Source: Loripinus fragilis (lineage: Eukaryota; Mollusca; Bivalvia; Lucinida; Lucinidae). Taken from it: a DNA stretch of 64,000 nt. Location of the stretch: positions 83,071,150 through 83,135,149 of the forward strand of contig OZ026516.1 in assembly GCA_964019695.1 (NCBI GenBank). Reading direction: 5' to 3'. Under the pieces are notes generated by a model that saw only the letters and a list, made by a program, of their open reading frames with translations, searched no databases and was not told the DNA's origin. The position numbers and the translations under genes are program-made. This document shows positions 44,501 through 55,859 of this stretch, in pieces. Numbering within the stretch: the first letter of the stretch is position 1; each line of letters starts with the position of its first letter.

Positions 44501-45722
44501 TATTCATGAATATGCAAATGAGATAATTTTCATATAGGACCACTGGATGAAAGAACTTATCAAATTGAATCACTGAGGATATAAAAACTGGCAACAATGG
44601 TGGTTTGATGGTGTTTTTGTGCTGAAATATGTTCATTTATGTTTTTTTTATGATTTTACTTCATTTTTGTAGGTTTTCATTAATATTCATAAATATGCAA
44701 ATTAAATGATTTACAAATCTGACCACAAGAAGAAAGACATGTGTCTAAGCTTTAATTTGACACCAATTTTAGTGCTCTAGGATAAGTAGAACCCTAGATA
44801 TGATTGAATTTGTAGGCCTATCCCCAATCTCGAGAATCATATAAGCGGTTGCCATGGAAACCATGCATTTTTACGTATCCCATACCTAATTTCTTGTGAG
44901 GAGAACTCCATTTCACATTTTGATTGTCCCACTGAACAATTTGGCATGAATTTAAAAGGCCCTAGGAGTGCAGGATAGATCGTACATTAACCCCTCCACT
45001 AGGCTTATAGTTTTTACGTGATTTTCCCTCATTTTTTTAAGTTTTCGGGCATTTTCATGAATATTCAAATGAGATAATATTCATATAGGACCACTTGATG
45101 ATTGGACTTGTCAAATTGTAACATTGATTATATTAAAACATGCAACAATGACAATATTGGGATGAAATCAGCCTATTTATATTTGTAAAGATTTTCCCTT
45201 ATTTTTTAGCGTTTTTATTAATATTCATGAATATGCAAATTATGCAAATAAGGTATGTTGCATATTTGACCATGGAATGAAAGGCCAATGTCTTAGCTTT
45301 ATTTTAGTACAAATTTTAGTACTCTACGACTAAAAGCAGCTGATATATTATTGATCTTGTACGTATACCCCCATTCGTGAAACACATTTTTAATGTTTTC
45401 ATAAATATTTATGAATATGCAAATTAGATAATTTCCATATGCAACAAGGGGATATTAGGCATATGTCTAAGCTTTAATTTGGTATTAAGTTTAGTAGTCT
45501 AGGATAAGTAACAGCTGAGATATGAGTAGTTTTATAGGCAGACCCCCCTTCTCAAATTCGCTTTGGGTTGGCATAGAAACCATGCAATTTCACATAGCCC
45601 AAACCAAAATTTTTTTGAGGACACCTTCGTTTCCCATCCAGGGGGTCCCAATGAACAATTTGGCACCCATGAAAAATTGTCCTGGGGGGGGTGCAAGGTA
45701 ACCTAAATTGGATGCCGGGGTA
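41508..45722. repeat. 4.2 kb palindrome with nearly identical 1.2 kb arms
   Basis: The left end TACCCCGGCATCCAATTT (41508) is matched by the complement at 45722. The arms 41508-42765 and 44500-45722 align base for base over long stretches with only a few differences by eye, including a CCGATAGCG/CCCAAAGCG change and a 22-base duplication in the left arm (42693-42738). Toward the middle the symmetry continues in diverged form (43150-43280 against 44330-44470). Flanks TTATAT and TATGG allow a short TAT/TA duplication. No open frame of note is present. It is best described as a foldback-type element or a palindromic duplication. Confidence 0.85.
42985..43980 (+). repeat. About 190-base tandem units inside the palindrome
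   Basis: The landmark ACAAAATTACTCATATCTCA-GC recurs at about 42991, 43165, 43359, 43551, 43735 and 43929 (spacing mostly 184-194). Each is followed by a CCTAGAGTACCAAA-like block, a TTAATGCTTAGACATAG-like block and ATTCATGAATATTAATGAAA. Related but more diverged units make up the arms. Confidence 0.75.
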
Positions 45723-46031
45723 TATGGCCTCATTAACAAATAATAAATGTTTAATTTTTAGATATTTCACTTGAATTTTACTACCACTTCCTTGTGCAAA
45801 TATTATTAATATATAGAATTATATTTCTGTTGATATTTATTTTTTGTATTTTCCTGTCATTTACGAGTCTCTTCAGGTATTTAACTTTCCCCGATAGTGG
45901 CGACTTTGCCATCTGCAGACTACCTTTGCAAAGAATTTGGATCCATTTTTGCACCACATGGTTTGGATGGTTTGAGAACTGCATTCATGTTCCTATATGT
46001 TCATGTTTATCTAAGCCAACAGCACAGTCCC
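45723..46031. other. AT-rich sequence with a small-element fragment
   Basis: ACTTTGCCATCTGCAGACTA and CTTTGCAAAGAATTTGGATC (45902-45945) are remnants of the GGATCCAG family. Nothing else. Confidence 0.45.
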
Positions 46032-46357
46032 CATGAGCGGATCCAGAGAGCTTTGTCAGAGGGAACTTTGAGAAATCAGGAACTTTTACGGGTTTTTTTT
46101 TGTTTTGTTTTTTAGTTTGATGAGGAAGGAAGGATCCAAATATCACAATTAGTGGGCCATCAAGGGCCAGCCAGCGAAACACCATTTAAATGGCATTTCC
46201 CTGGCGGGCAGATGATGGCCCAACATTGAATGCTGGATTGGTAGCTTTGTGATTTTAAGGGGATCCGGACCAGTATTGCTAAGGAACCCTATATTTTTGT
46301 AATTTTCCAGGGGAGGTCTGGACCCCTGTCCCCCCACCCCCTCTGGGTCCGCACATG
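46032..46357. repeat. G-rich 'GCGGATCCAG' dispersed element
   Basis: CCATGAGCGGATCCAGAGAG at the left and CTCTGGGTCCGCACATGG at the right. The conserved core is GGGCCATCAAGGGCCAGCC / AGCGAAACACCATTTAAATG / GGCAGATGATGGCCC. Confidence 0.65.
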
Positions 46358-46657
46358 GACCCTGATGAGTTGTCACATTTATATGTATTTGCCAACATTT
46401 TCCCATCATTATCAAGAAAGGGTTAAAATGGTCTGTTATTTTCGATGCATTTTTAATGAACATTGCATTCCTGATTTATAATCAAGCGAAAATGCACAAC
46501 CATATCAAAGTTACATTCTCTAAACAGCAATACATATAATATCTTAGCTATAGGTCATTCAGTACTAGAACTCATTTAGAAGTATTTTACATTTCATTAA
46601 GGCAAATTAATTAAGAATTAATGAAAATTTGAGAAATTAAGGCAAGACAACACAAAT

Positions 46658-46798
46658 CATGTCAAAACTGAAACTGTTCATGACAAAACTGAAACTGTTC
46701 ATGAAAAAACTGAAACTGTTCATGACAAAACTGTTCATGACAAAACTGTTCATGACAAAACTGTTCATGACAAAACTGAAACTGTTCATGACAAAACT
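46658..46798 (+). repeat. Minisatellite of AAACTGTTCATGAC units
   Basis: Units of 15 and 21 bases (ACTGTTCATGACAAA, with or without ACTGAA) repeated about eight times. The frames on both strands are repeat translations. Confidence 0.88.
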
Positions 46799-47846
46799 GC
46801 ACCAGAACTATCAAATGTCTGACCGCAGAATTAGTCAAAACTTCACTCTTGTCCAACTGAACCTAATTTTATCCTTTATGAAAGCACAGTGACTGTAGAT
46901 CCAGATCACCTGGCTTCTGATAGAGCCATCTGATCAGCTGACACAGTGTTCTGATTGGAAATGCATGCTATATACAACTTAAATGCTGCATGTTAACAGC
47001 AAGGATAAAAATTGGGGAGGAGTGTAGAAAATAAAAATATTCAGCATTACAAGGGTTAATATGGTATGGGTGCATTAAGAGATGACAGATGATAATATGA
47101 ACATAAAATATAAATTGTTTAATGTAATCAAAATGACACGCAGAACACTTTATGTATGCAATCAAACACCACCTTGTTAAGAATGCATTTCCACCCTCAA
47201 TTATGAAGCCTAAGCATATCCTTTTTGTGGCACATAGGCAAACAATGCAAACCCATGATATTACATATACAGAAGTTAAACACAACTATAAATATCTGCT
47301 GTACAATCTGCTAGTCCATTTAAAACATCTCTGTAGCCAACTTTCAAGGATTCTATACAATTAATTCATGCCTTTTGAAATATGTCCTATGTGCAGGGGG
47401 TGGGAGTGGGGGCTGAATACCCTTTACATGAGAAGCCAATCTTGACATTTTTACAAATATTACATGTAGTAGTAAAATGGAGGGTAGTATAACATTGTGA
47501 ACTTTTTAAATAAAGCAGTCACATTTTGGATACTCCTATAAAATAAATATGAGATGCTAGAGGTGGTAACTGGTAACAGCACACTGTTAGCGCAGACTTT
47601 GATTATACACCTAGATTCAACTATAATATAATTGTTTTCCTTTTCTGTTTTGCACAGAAACTTCTGATTAAATTGTTGCAGCGAGTCAAGATATATTCAA
47701 ATCTTGAAGACATGGTCAGTCTCCGAGTTTATGTCATTACTACCCAGCACTTACTAACATAAGATGGGAATCGAGATAGATACTTATTTCACCGAGCAAA
47801 CATTGAGTACCACAAAGGTACTAAAAACATATTTTCTTTGAGTCTG
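46799..47846. other. No gene recognised
   Basis: Short frames at 46968-47364 have no domain. The sequence looks single-copy and AT-rich. Confidence 0.45.
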
Positions 47847-48271
47847 TCTTTACTTTTTGCATGCTGGGTTAAAACTAATTGGGCTACGCCCACCTCGCGG
47901 TTTAAACGAGAAAGCCTCGGAAAACCATCCTTTATCTATTACTAAATGTGCATGTTTTTTATTGGCTGCTGAAATTTTTCAAAATCAAACTTTCAACAAA
48001 AAAAATCTTTCAAGAATATCTAGATCAGGCCTGAAATGTTTGGCCTGGTCTGGGTATAATTTTGTTTGATTTGATTCTTTACGTCCCATCAACAATCTTT
48101 CAGTTAAACAGAGACGGGTCTTCCTGGGTTGAACCAGTACTAAGCTAGGATAAATGTGTCTTGCTCAAGGACCACAACTCAGTGACGCCGGTGAGGCTGT
48201 CTGGGTATAAAAACTGTTTGCTAGGGCTATCTTCAAATGATCAAAGTTGCCACCAGCAGGGAAATAGTTAA
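47847..48271. mobile_element. TTAA-family small element interrupted by a SINE
   Basis: Left half: TTTTTGCATGCTGGGTTAA, ATTGGCTGCTGAAATTTTTC, TAGATCAGGCCTGAAATG. Right half: TATAAAAACTGTTTGCTAGG, GCAGGGAAATAGTTAA. The intervening 48063-48205 is SINE-like. Confidence 0.6.
48063..48205 (-). mobile_element. SINE fragment, minus strand
   Basis: TTTGATTCTTTACGTCCCAT, GAGACGGGTCTTCCTGGG, TTGAACCAGTACTAAGC and TTGCTCAAGGACCACAACTC match tails and bodies of tRNA-headed SINEs elsewhere (37481-37653). The tRNA head is weak. Confidence 0.55.
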
Positions 48272-48829
48272 AGAGAATTTAATATATAAATAATTGCAAG
48301 AGATGTAAAATTACAGAAAACGTAATTTGATTTTATTTCATTTTCCGAATGTGTGAGAGGTGTAATAAAACAACTTTATTATGGAAGATGAGATATCACA
48401 AACAAAATGTGCTGTATCACAAGAAAACACACTGTAAATTCGAAAATTTTTGCAAAGGTTTTAATTTCGCGAAACTTCGCATATGCATGCGAAGTTTCGT
48501 GAAAATAAAACACTCGCGAAATGGCGAAATCACTGTCGTTTACTGATGTAGGTAAATCAGGTCCTAGTCGCGAATTTTTAACGCCACAAATATGTCTTAT
48601 AACGCTATTCACGAAAATAAGATTCTAACGAAAATTTCGGAATTGACAGTATTTTCAGGATTTGCAATGAGGTAGGACTGCCTTACCCAGCTAACGGCCC
48701 TGTCACACTATAACATTTTAGCCAACTTATGCTGACATATAAAAAAATTATCCAGTACGCTGACATATGCACTGAAGTAAAATTATACAGAGCAGCAGTT
48801 GATGGTGTAATCATCACAAATAGTCACCT
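48272..48829. other. No gene; inverted GCGAAAC/GTTTCGC-type motifs
   Basis: AATTTCGCGAAACTTCGCAT (48462-48481) faces GCGAAGTTTCGTGAAAAT at 48489-48506, making a hairpin. Motifs of this type recur at 48513-48525 and 48568-48640. Possibly an old TIR element; ends not found. Confidence 0.45.
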
Positions 48830-49160
48830 GCAAATTGCTACTTCCAACGGTTTAGGAGATGCATTTACAAGAAAATACATGATATTACCTTGACCTTAGG
48901 GTCAAGGTCACACAAAATGCTGCCCAGTACCGTCCACATCATATGACCTATCCACCTTCAAAGTTAAAAGTTGTTAATTAAGTGCAATGGTCTAGGAGGA
49001 GATACATTTACAAGAAAGTACATTATTTGACCTTGACCTTATGATCAAGGTCACACAAAATGTTGCCCAATACCCTCCACATCATGTGATCTATGCATCT
49101 GTAAAGTTTGAAGTTGCTAAGTCCAATGGTATAGGAGAAGATACAATTACAAGAAACGAA
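48830..49160 (+). repeat. Tandem 'gaccttgacctta-ggtcaaggtcacac' repeats
   Basis: Two to three units of about 135 bases. TTACAAGAAAATACATGATA / CCTTGACCTTAGGGTCAAGG at 48868 onwards and again at 49010 onwards, each followed by ACACAAAATGCTGCCCA and CCTCCACATCATGTGA. Confidence 0.65.
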
Positions 49161-49744
49161 ATAAATGTACCATATTTTTCTTATGAAAATTCAGAGAACA
49201 TATACAAGTGTATAACACTCCATATGACCAGTGTATCTCTATGAGGAACTATTGCACAATGATATATATAGTCCAACTTATGCCATGGTTTGTGTGCTTG
49301 GTGCGAATTTTGACGATTACGTGGCATATCAGATATGAATAATGGGGGAGCTTTTGTCAACCCAAAGTCATTATGAAAGAACAAATTAATATGCTACCAA
49401 AAGTCCTTGGATGGTTGTGAACCTCTGCACCTCATAAACAAGAATGGCGTCCAACCGGCTGTGAAGTATTAGGACCTTGGTATGTAACCTTGTGAGTAAC
49501 TTGCATGAACTTATGCATAACTGACATGCTGTGTGCATTTAACTAAATTACGCCTAATTTATGTATAAGCAATACGTTGGCATATGCTGAAAATTTTATG
49601 CATGCACAAAATTTTGTGATGCAACGTATACTACCACATTGTAGCGTGCTCTAAGTTTGTTTAAAACTTATCTCTAACTTAACTAATTAAAAGTGCAGAG
49701 AATAGCTCAGTTCTTGACACTGCTGGGCGGTTTAAACAAAATTT
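49161..49744. other. No gene recognised
   Basis: AT-rich. Nothing supported. Confidence 0.45.
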
Positions 49745-49915
49745 TTGAGGGTAAAATTGTAAATATTTTCTTACCCATCAGTTTCAACATATGTTTTGGG
49801 TGCTCAAAAGAACCGACTTATTGAGACGGTTCTTTTGAGTACCCACAACATATGTATTGGTTGAGAAATAAGAAAGTTATTTTTTGGTACGCACTCTTAA
49901 CTTAAAAAGCCTGCT
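49745..49915. mobile_element. Small palindromic element, GAGACGGTTCTTTTGAG family
   Basis: CATATGTTTTGGGTGCTCAA / AAGAACCGACTTATTGAGAC / GGTTCTTTTGAGTACCCACA / ACATATG forms a long hairpin around TTATTGAGA. Flanks are TAAAATTGTAAATATTTTCT and GAAAGTTATTTTTTGGTACG. Related copies at 56165-56325, 59945-60030 (centre missing) and 60635-60790. Confidence 0.72.
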
Positions 49916-50699
49916 ATAGTCATATAATTAACTTCTAATCATAAAATATGTGCGGGACAGAACGCCCTGACAATAAAGCAAAGTAACAGTGACAAACTAA
50001 AATCAAACCGACAGATCTGAGAAGTTATCATAATTTTCCGAAACACTGATTTTTACAATCAAATAATAAATATTAAATTATGATAAATGGAGTTTGGGCA
50101 ATTTGTAACACCTAAGAAGACAGATCTGATATTTTTCCCATAAAAGGTTAAATCTAAATGAAAGTAAAAATCATCATGTTTTATGAATTTCATGAAAAAA
50201 GGTGTCAAAAAGTTTTATTAATTAAATATGGCTGCAATGGGCCCATTTGTGTGAAATCTTGGGTACATCTGATTTAAGACCTAACTTCAACCTGGGTGGT
50301 CATGGTCGGGTAAAATCCCTCGCCCTACAAGGCTGCATAATGTAGCAGACTGAGCTATATAATTGACTGATCATAATTTACCATTCACTGATTCAAGTAC
50401 AAATATTTACATTTCCTGGAAGCTTAAGTGAATCTTTAGATTTTCGAAAATCTTCAAAATCTGATGATCTACAGAAATAACTAAGACCTTGTAACTTAAG
50501 CTCACTTGCATGTGCATTATAGGCTTCAAGCATGGCTGCTACACCTGCTTTAAACATGCAAAACAGGCCTGTGTTTGTTTCATTGGCTGTCCTTAGTCTT
50601 CATGTTGGCTGTTCCATTTTACACTCTGACAAAACTTAATATGATCAAATATTATTGTATCCTAAATTATAAATAATTTCTATATTAGATAAATGTAAT
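49916..50699. other. No gene; a tRNA-like fragment
   Basis: At about 50285-50365 the minus strand reads TATAGCTCAGTCTGCTACAT, an A-box-like segment followed by CTTGTAGGGCGAGGGATTTT, perhaps an old SINE head. The rest is unremarkable. Confidence 0.4.
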
Positions 50700-51187
50700 A
50701 ACAAGAGGGTCCTGGAGCCCTGGATCGCTCACCTGAATCCTGGCTCATTTGGGTAACTTGCCCCTGCGAAATTTTGTTCTACAAATTGGAGGTGTTCTAG
50801 AACTGTTCTAGAACATTTAGAACTGTTCTAGAACTGTTCTAAACAGGTAAATATGTTTGTTCTAGAACTCTCGTTCTACAACTCTTCTAGAACATTGTTA
50901 TAGAACAAATCAAACACATTCTAGAACTGATTTCCATTCTATAAGTGTTCTTGAAATAATCTAGAACATTTTTAGAACAAATAAAGAACCAGTAAGTTCT
51001 ACAAATGTTCTAATAATATTCTAGAACATTTTTAGAACAAATCAAGAACAAAAACAGTTGACAGAAACTTTAAAAAAAAATGATATTCAAATTAAGTTCT
51101 AGAACATTTGTCTTACTTTTTAAAACTAGTTAATTCTACAAATATACTAATAAATTCTAGAACATTTTTGGAACTTCTCAAGAGCAG

Positions 51188-51540
51188 AAAGCATCAGGTA
51201 GCTCAGTGGTTGGGCACTTGCCTCTGGTGTTAGAGGTCCCAGGTTCAATCCCTGCTTGTGGTGAGGAAACTTTCTGTGTCCGAACACGCTTTCTCTGGTG
51301 TGACATTTGCAGGGATGACACTAGATAAGTGCATGGTCCTTTGGATCGGGGTGTTAACTGGATGTCCCCTTTGCAGGGAAGGTCACCCCTTGTGCAGGTT
51401 AAAGAACCCTACGGTAATTTAGATATGGTTAATTACTTGTAGGCTTTCATCCTGCAACCTGGAGTGTACAAAGTACACTTGCCGGTAATACTCCCAGGCG
51501 AGGGTCTGGCAGTATATAGAGAAAGAAAGAAAAAAAGGGC
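51188..51540 (+). mobile_element. tRNA-headed SINE, full length, plus strand
   Basis: Head AGGTAGCTCAGTGGTTGGGC (A box) and GGTCCCAGGTTCAATCCCTG (B box), about 50 bases apart as in tRNA. The body includes AGGGAAGGTCACCCCTTGTG and TACGGTAATTTAGATATGG. The tail is GAAAGAAAGAAAAAAA. The Pol III boxes look intact, so it may be transcribed. It splits the TTCTAGAAC array. Confidence 0.85.
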
Positions 51541-51659
51541 AAAATAAGTAAAAGAAAATTCAAATTAAGTTCTAGAACTTATTTAGTACTTTTATAGAAC
51601 CAGCAAGTTCTAGAAATGTTCTAAAAAGTTCTAGAACATTTTTAGAACATTTAAAGAGG

Positions 51660-52405
51660 AAACATGTCATAACCAGATGGATGATGTGAAAAACATGGCT
51701 GCCAGAAATGGAGGGAAAATGTGGAGGCTCTTCAAAACATTTGTTTGTGACTTTCTAGATGGCAAACATGACAGAAGTATTGCCTGAGACAGTGAGTAGA
51801 CCTGAGAAACAGTTTCTCTAAGGTTTTTAATGTTGATTTATGGTGGGGTTGTTGTTTGTAAGTCTTTTTAGCAAATGTAAGACAATGTTTTGAAATGGGT
51901 GGGGTAATACAGGGTGGCATGTTACCACAATGAGAAGATGATCATGGCATAATTACTTTAAACAGAGGTTGAGCAGTTAACATCCAATAAGTTTTCAAAA
52001 AAAAACAATGTTACAGTTTAACAATGAATGTTATTTATTTTTCAATTCACTGATGATTCGGGAGAAATATTTACTGAACCAGCAAGTTCTACAAAAGTTA
52101 AAAAATGTTCTAGAACATTTTTAGAACAGTTCTAGAACAAGCATGTCATTATCATTAATTTAACCAGATGGATGTTGGGAAAAACATGGCTGCCAGAATT
52201 GGAGGGATTATGAAGGCTCCCCAAAAAGCACTTGTGTGGCAGTTTCCAGATAGCAAATTTGACAGTATTATAGTCTGGGACAGTGAGTAGGCTTGAGACA
52301 CAATTTCTTAAGTTTTAATGTTAATTGTTGCTGTAGTTGCTGTTTTTCCAAGGTCAAATGCATGACAATGTTTTGAAATGGGTCGGGTAACAGGGTGGCA
52401 ATAAC
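51660..52405 (+). repeat. Two diverged copies of a 260-280 base segment
   Basis: 51672-51930 and 52158-52405 share ACCAGATGGATG, AACATGGCTGCCAGAA, GGGACAGTGAGTAG-like and ATGACAATGTTTTGAAATGGG landmarks. Each follows a TTCTAGAAC block, so the whole composite of about 485 bases is duplicated. Confidence 0.75.
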
Positions 52406-53589
52406 TAACAACATTAAGGCCAACTTAGGGCCCCTATAATAATTCTCCTCCAGTTGCTGTTTATTTATTTATTGTGTCACCTGCATTTTGGGATTAATTG
52501 GGGTTTAAACCAAAGTCAACAGTTTTCCAGATATATAAAGGTAGCATTCTATGGAATCTTACTTCCAAACCCTATATAGGACATTTTTGGGAAGGTGGTC
52601 TACAACTGTTTTAGAAAAGTTCAGTTGTATTAGAATATTTGCAGAACAAACCACTAGAACATTCCTAAAATTGTTCTTAAACTATTCTAAAATGCTCTAA
52701 AATAATTCAGGGGCATTAATAGAATGTTTTTATGACATGATTTTTGAAGAGTTGTTCTACAGTTTTTCCAGAAAATTTCTAAAGGTTAGTTCTGGATCAG
52801 TTCTAGAAGAAGCCAAGGTTATTCTAAAACAGTTCTAGAACAAACCATTAGAACATTTCTGGAATTGTTCTGGAACCATTCTAAAAATATTCTAGAATGA
52901 TTCAGACATTTATAGAACGTTAAATGAGACATTTTAGGGGTGTTCTACAATTGTTCCAGAAAAATTCTAAAGGTTTGTTCTAGATCAGTTCTAGAACAAT
53001 CCAAGGTTAATTCTAGAACAGTTCTAGAACAAATCATTAGAACATTTCTGGAAAAGTTCTGGAACCATTCTACAGATGTTCTAGAACTATTCAGAGACAT
53101 TTATAGAACGTTAAATGGGACATTTTTTAGGGGTGTTCTACAATTGTTCCAGAAAAATTCTAAAGGTTTGTTCTAGAACAAACCAAGTTAAGTTCTAGAA
53201 CAGTTCTAGAACAAACCATTAGAACATTTATAGAATAGTTCTGGAACCATTCTACAGATGTTCTAGAACTATTCTGAGACATTTATAGAACGTTAAATGG
53301 GACATTTTATGAGGGGTGTTCTACAATTGTTCCATAAAAGTTCTCAAGATTTGTTCTGGAACTGTTCTAGAACAAACTTGATTTGTTCTATAACTGTTTT
53401 AGGAAAAACTTTTAGAAAATTCTGAAACTTTTCTAGAATAAATATTTTCACCTTGGCTAGAACATTTGTATAACAAAAAATTGTCCCATTTAACGTTCTA
53501 CATCTGTCCCATAAACGTTCTAGAACATATCTAGAACAGTTCTAGAACATAGTTTTAGAAAATTCTAGAACTTTTCTAGAATGGTTCTG

Positions 53590-54060
53590 GACCATTTCGC
53601 AGGGGCGTGGTTAAGGAAATGTCTTTTAAGATATTTCTATTTTTAGCTCTGGTGGACATTTTGTTCAGTGAAGCAGAATGGTTTGTGCAATTTGGTAGAG
53701 GGCATTATGTGGAACATTTCTGTGAAATTATTTTAAATTTTGGCCAGTGGTTAAGGAGATGTTGTTTAAAGGAATTTCTATTTTTAGCTCTGGTGGCCAT
53801 TTTGTTCAGTGGAGTGGAAAAGTTTGTGCTATTTTGGTAGAGGGCATTATGAGGAACATTTGTGTGAAATTATTTTGAATTTGGGCTAGTGGTTTAAAGG
53901 AGATGTCGTTTAAAGAAATTTCTATCTTTATAGCTCTGGCAGCCAATGCGAAATCATTTTAAATTTGGACCAGTGGTTTAAAAAATTCTTAGAAAATTCT
54001 ATTTTTAGCTCTGGCTGCCATTTTGTTCAGCGGAGCAGAACGGTTTGTGCAAATTAACAT
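53590..54060 (+). repeat. About 140-base tandem units ('tttttagctctggtggccattttg')
   Basis: Four units beginning near 53607, 53752, 53893 and 53978, each with TTTCTATTTTTAGCTCTGG and GGCCATTTTGTTCAGTGGAG-like sequence. The open frame at 53607-53840 spans two units and is not a gene. Confidence 0.7.
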
Positions 54061-54513
54061 TTTCAACAATTCTTTCAGGAATAATACATTCAGTGTCAAA
54101 CAGTTTGGACCAAGCTCGGGCGGGACGTGACTATGATATGTGTCCAAGCCATTTGCAAAGTTTATGATTTGCATAATTAAGTCAGCCGATCAGAATTCTA
54201 CAATGTTTTTAAAAGACAATACATCATGGAATCACTCAGGCGCTAGGAAAATGCATTTTGGCACTTTTATAGCTTTACACTGAATTTACAAATCTGACAT
54301 CTTTTCAGTGCAAAGTCATTATTGTAGTATCAACATTCCTTTCTGCATATTATATTTTGTTTCACCGAAAAGTTGTGCAGCATTTGTTTTATTGATATTT
54401 ATCTTGAAATATTAACAAAAAATCCCAACTCTGAAAAAAAACTTACAAGCTTGGTTGTAATGTTTTAGCACTTTCCATGGCTTAAGTTAACATTAACATC
54501 TACCTATCTTATA
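54061..54513. repeat. GGATCCAG-family fragment and unassigned sequence
   Basis: 54055-54170: AACATTTTCAACAATTCTTT, GTGTCAAACAGTTTGGACC, CATTTGCAAAGTTTATG, a diverged copy. 54171-54513 shows nothing further. Confidence 0.5.
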
Positions 54514-55465
54514 TATACTGACAGACTTTAAAAATGTGACACTTGGAAAGCAACTTTGATTTATGTCTCGAAAAAGAGGCAAAACGATTATTTTGACTGC
54601 ATGTTTTAGAGTGTTCATTTGTAAGTAACACACAAAATACTTGTCCCATTAAAATGAATTTAGCGCATTGAAAATGTAAATGTTTGAGATAGGGTAAACT
54701 ATTTTGTGTGACAAAAAGGTATCAGTAAAAGATTCAAAACATGAGAAGCATCAAATTTGTGTCACTCTCATACTGATTGGAAGGTCTGTGATACAGCTTA
54801 TTTAAAGTGCATATGCCTGTACCCTTTCATTTGATGACTTAAAATCTCGTCTACTTAAGAAATGTTTCAGTGACTTATTTCATATGAAGCATTATCACAT
54901 ATTTAAGACACTTTTTGCCGTGATAACCGAAAGTCTGCATATGCGATAAGCTCTTTCTGCCAACTGGTTATCAGCCTGCCGTGATGATAACCGGAAGTCA
55001 TGTATTTTGAACGGAGAGAGGTTATCATGCCCGGCACGTAACGTTCATTTGATGACGTCAGATGTAAACAAGTGGCGTGACGTAACGCCAAATTTACGCC
55101 ATTCCTCTGTTTTACTTACTTTTTTTTTAACGTCAAACGCGTTGAAATAGTGAAATGGAATATGTGATAAACAGATTATAACATGGGGTTTTGGTCATCG
55201 CCCTCAGTATCAACCCTCGACCATTATCAGCCCTCGAGCTAAAGCTCTTGGGCTGATAATGGGGTCTCGGGTTGATACTTCGGGCGATAACCAAAACGCC
55301 ATGAGATAATCTCTAAGTATAATACATCGTTGAATTTAGTTGTACAATTAAAACTTAAGGCCAACTCATGATGGCATCACCAAAGCAAAGGAAGTGTAAA
55401 TTCAACTGTCTTTTGAAAGATATAAAGGGAAGTTTGTGTTGCATTTTTAAAGTCCATCAATATAT
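54514..55465. mobile_element. TIR element (second copy of 22254-22845) with nested insertion
   Basis: The left end TATACTGACAGACTTTAAAA and the inverted right end near 55445-55465 are diverged forms of the 28-base TIR. The interior follows the 22254 copy until about 54885, is interrupted, then resumes at TTTAGTTGTACAATTAAAAC (55335). Confidence 0.75.
54885..55310. mobile_element. Nested element with a long hairpin
   Basis: Sequence absent from the sister copy. It contains GTGATAACCGAAAGTCTGC / GATGATAACCGGAAGTCATG and, at 55188-55298, a hairpin with arms of nearly 50 bases (TTTTGGTCATCGCCCTCAGT ... and complement) around CTCGAGCTAAAGCTCTTG. Also a TGACGTCA-like CRE (TGATGACGTCA, about 55053). 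Confidence 0.65.
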
Positions 55466-55650
55466 ATAAACATGGTTGCAGAACCTCATTTTGAGGGAGA
55501 ATGCCTATATAATCTATAGCAGATGCTTATCAGCAAAGGGGTTTCTCCCTAGGACTCTGTGCAATTTATTGGGACAAAAGTTACACAAAACCCTATCAGG
55601 GAAACACAATGTATAATTGAAAGTTTACATTTAAAACTTTCTTCCAGTCA

Positions 55651-55732
55651 AACCCAGGCATGACCCATTCCGTACCCACTGCATTCATTCAGTGATGATT
55701 GCAGTGGGTACGGAATGGGTCACGCCTTGGTT
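55651..55732. repeat. Long hairpin
   Basis: Arms AACCCAGGCATGACCCATTC / CGTACCCACTGCA and the complement, with a loop of about 15 bases and few mismatches. Confidence 0.7.
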
Positions 55733-55859
55733 ATCGAGGATGTCCTTGCATGTCATCTCATGATTCAAGCTTCATGAAAAGGGGGTTTTCAGTTACAGAG
55801 CAGACACAACCATATCACAAAATCTACAGCAGACTACCATTTTCAATTTCAAAGAGCGA

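Larger units (their letters stand above)
50700..53585. repeat. TTCTAGAAC palindrome arrays in a mollusc-type repeat
   Basis: Starts AAGAGGGTCCTGGAGCCC / TGGATCGCTCACCTGA, a landmark like that at 29145. Blocks at 50775-51170, 51560-51660, 52085-52140 and 52590-53585 are dominated by TTCTAGAAC and variants (TTCTGGAAC, TTCTACAAC, TTCTAAAAC). In 52900-53330 a longer unit of about 185 bases repeats three times (landmark TAGAACGTTAAATGGGACAT). It is non-coding. Confidence 0.8.

Noticed and set aside
41508..45722. Assembly artefact producing a mirrored contig
   Set aside because: The arms differ at several positions, including a 22-base duplication, and the central part is only weakly symmetric.
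51188..51260. A true tRNA gene
   Set aside because: A and B boxes are present, but the acceptor stem does not close and a SINE body and tail follow.
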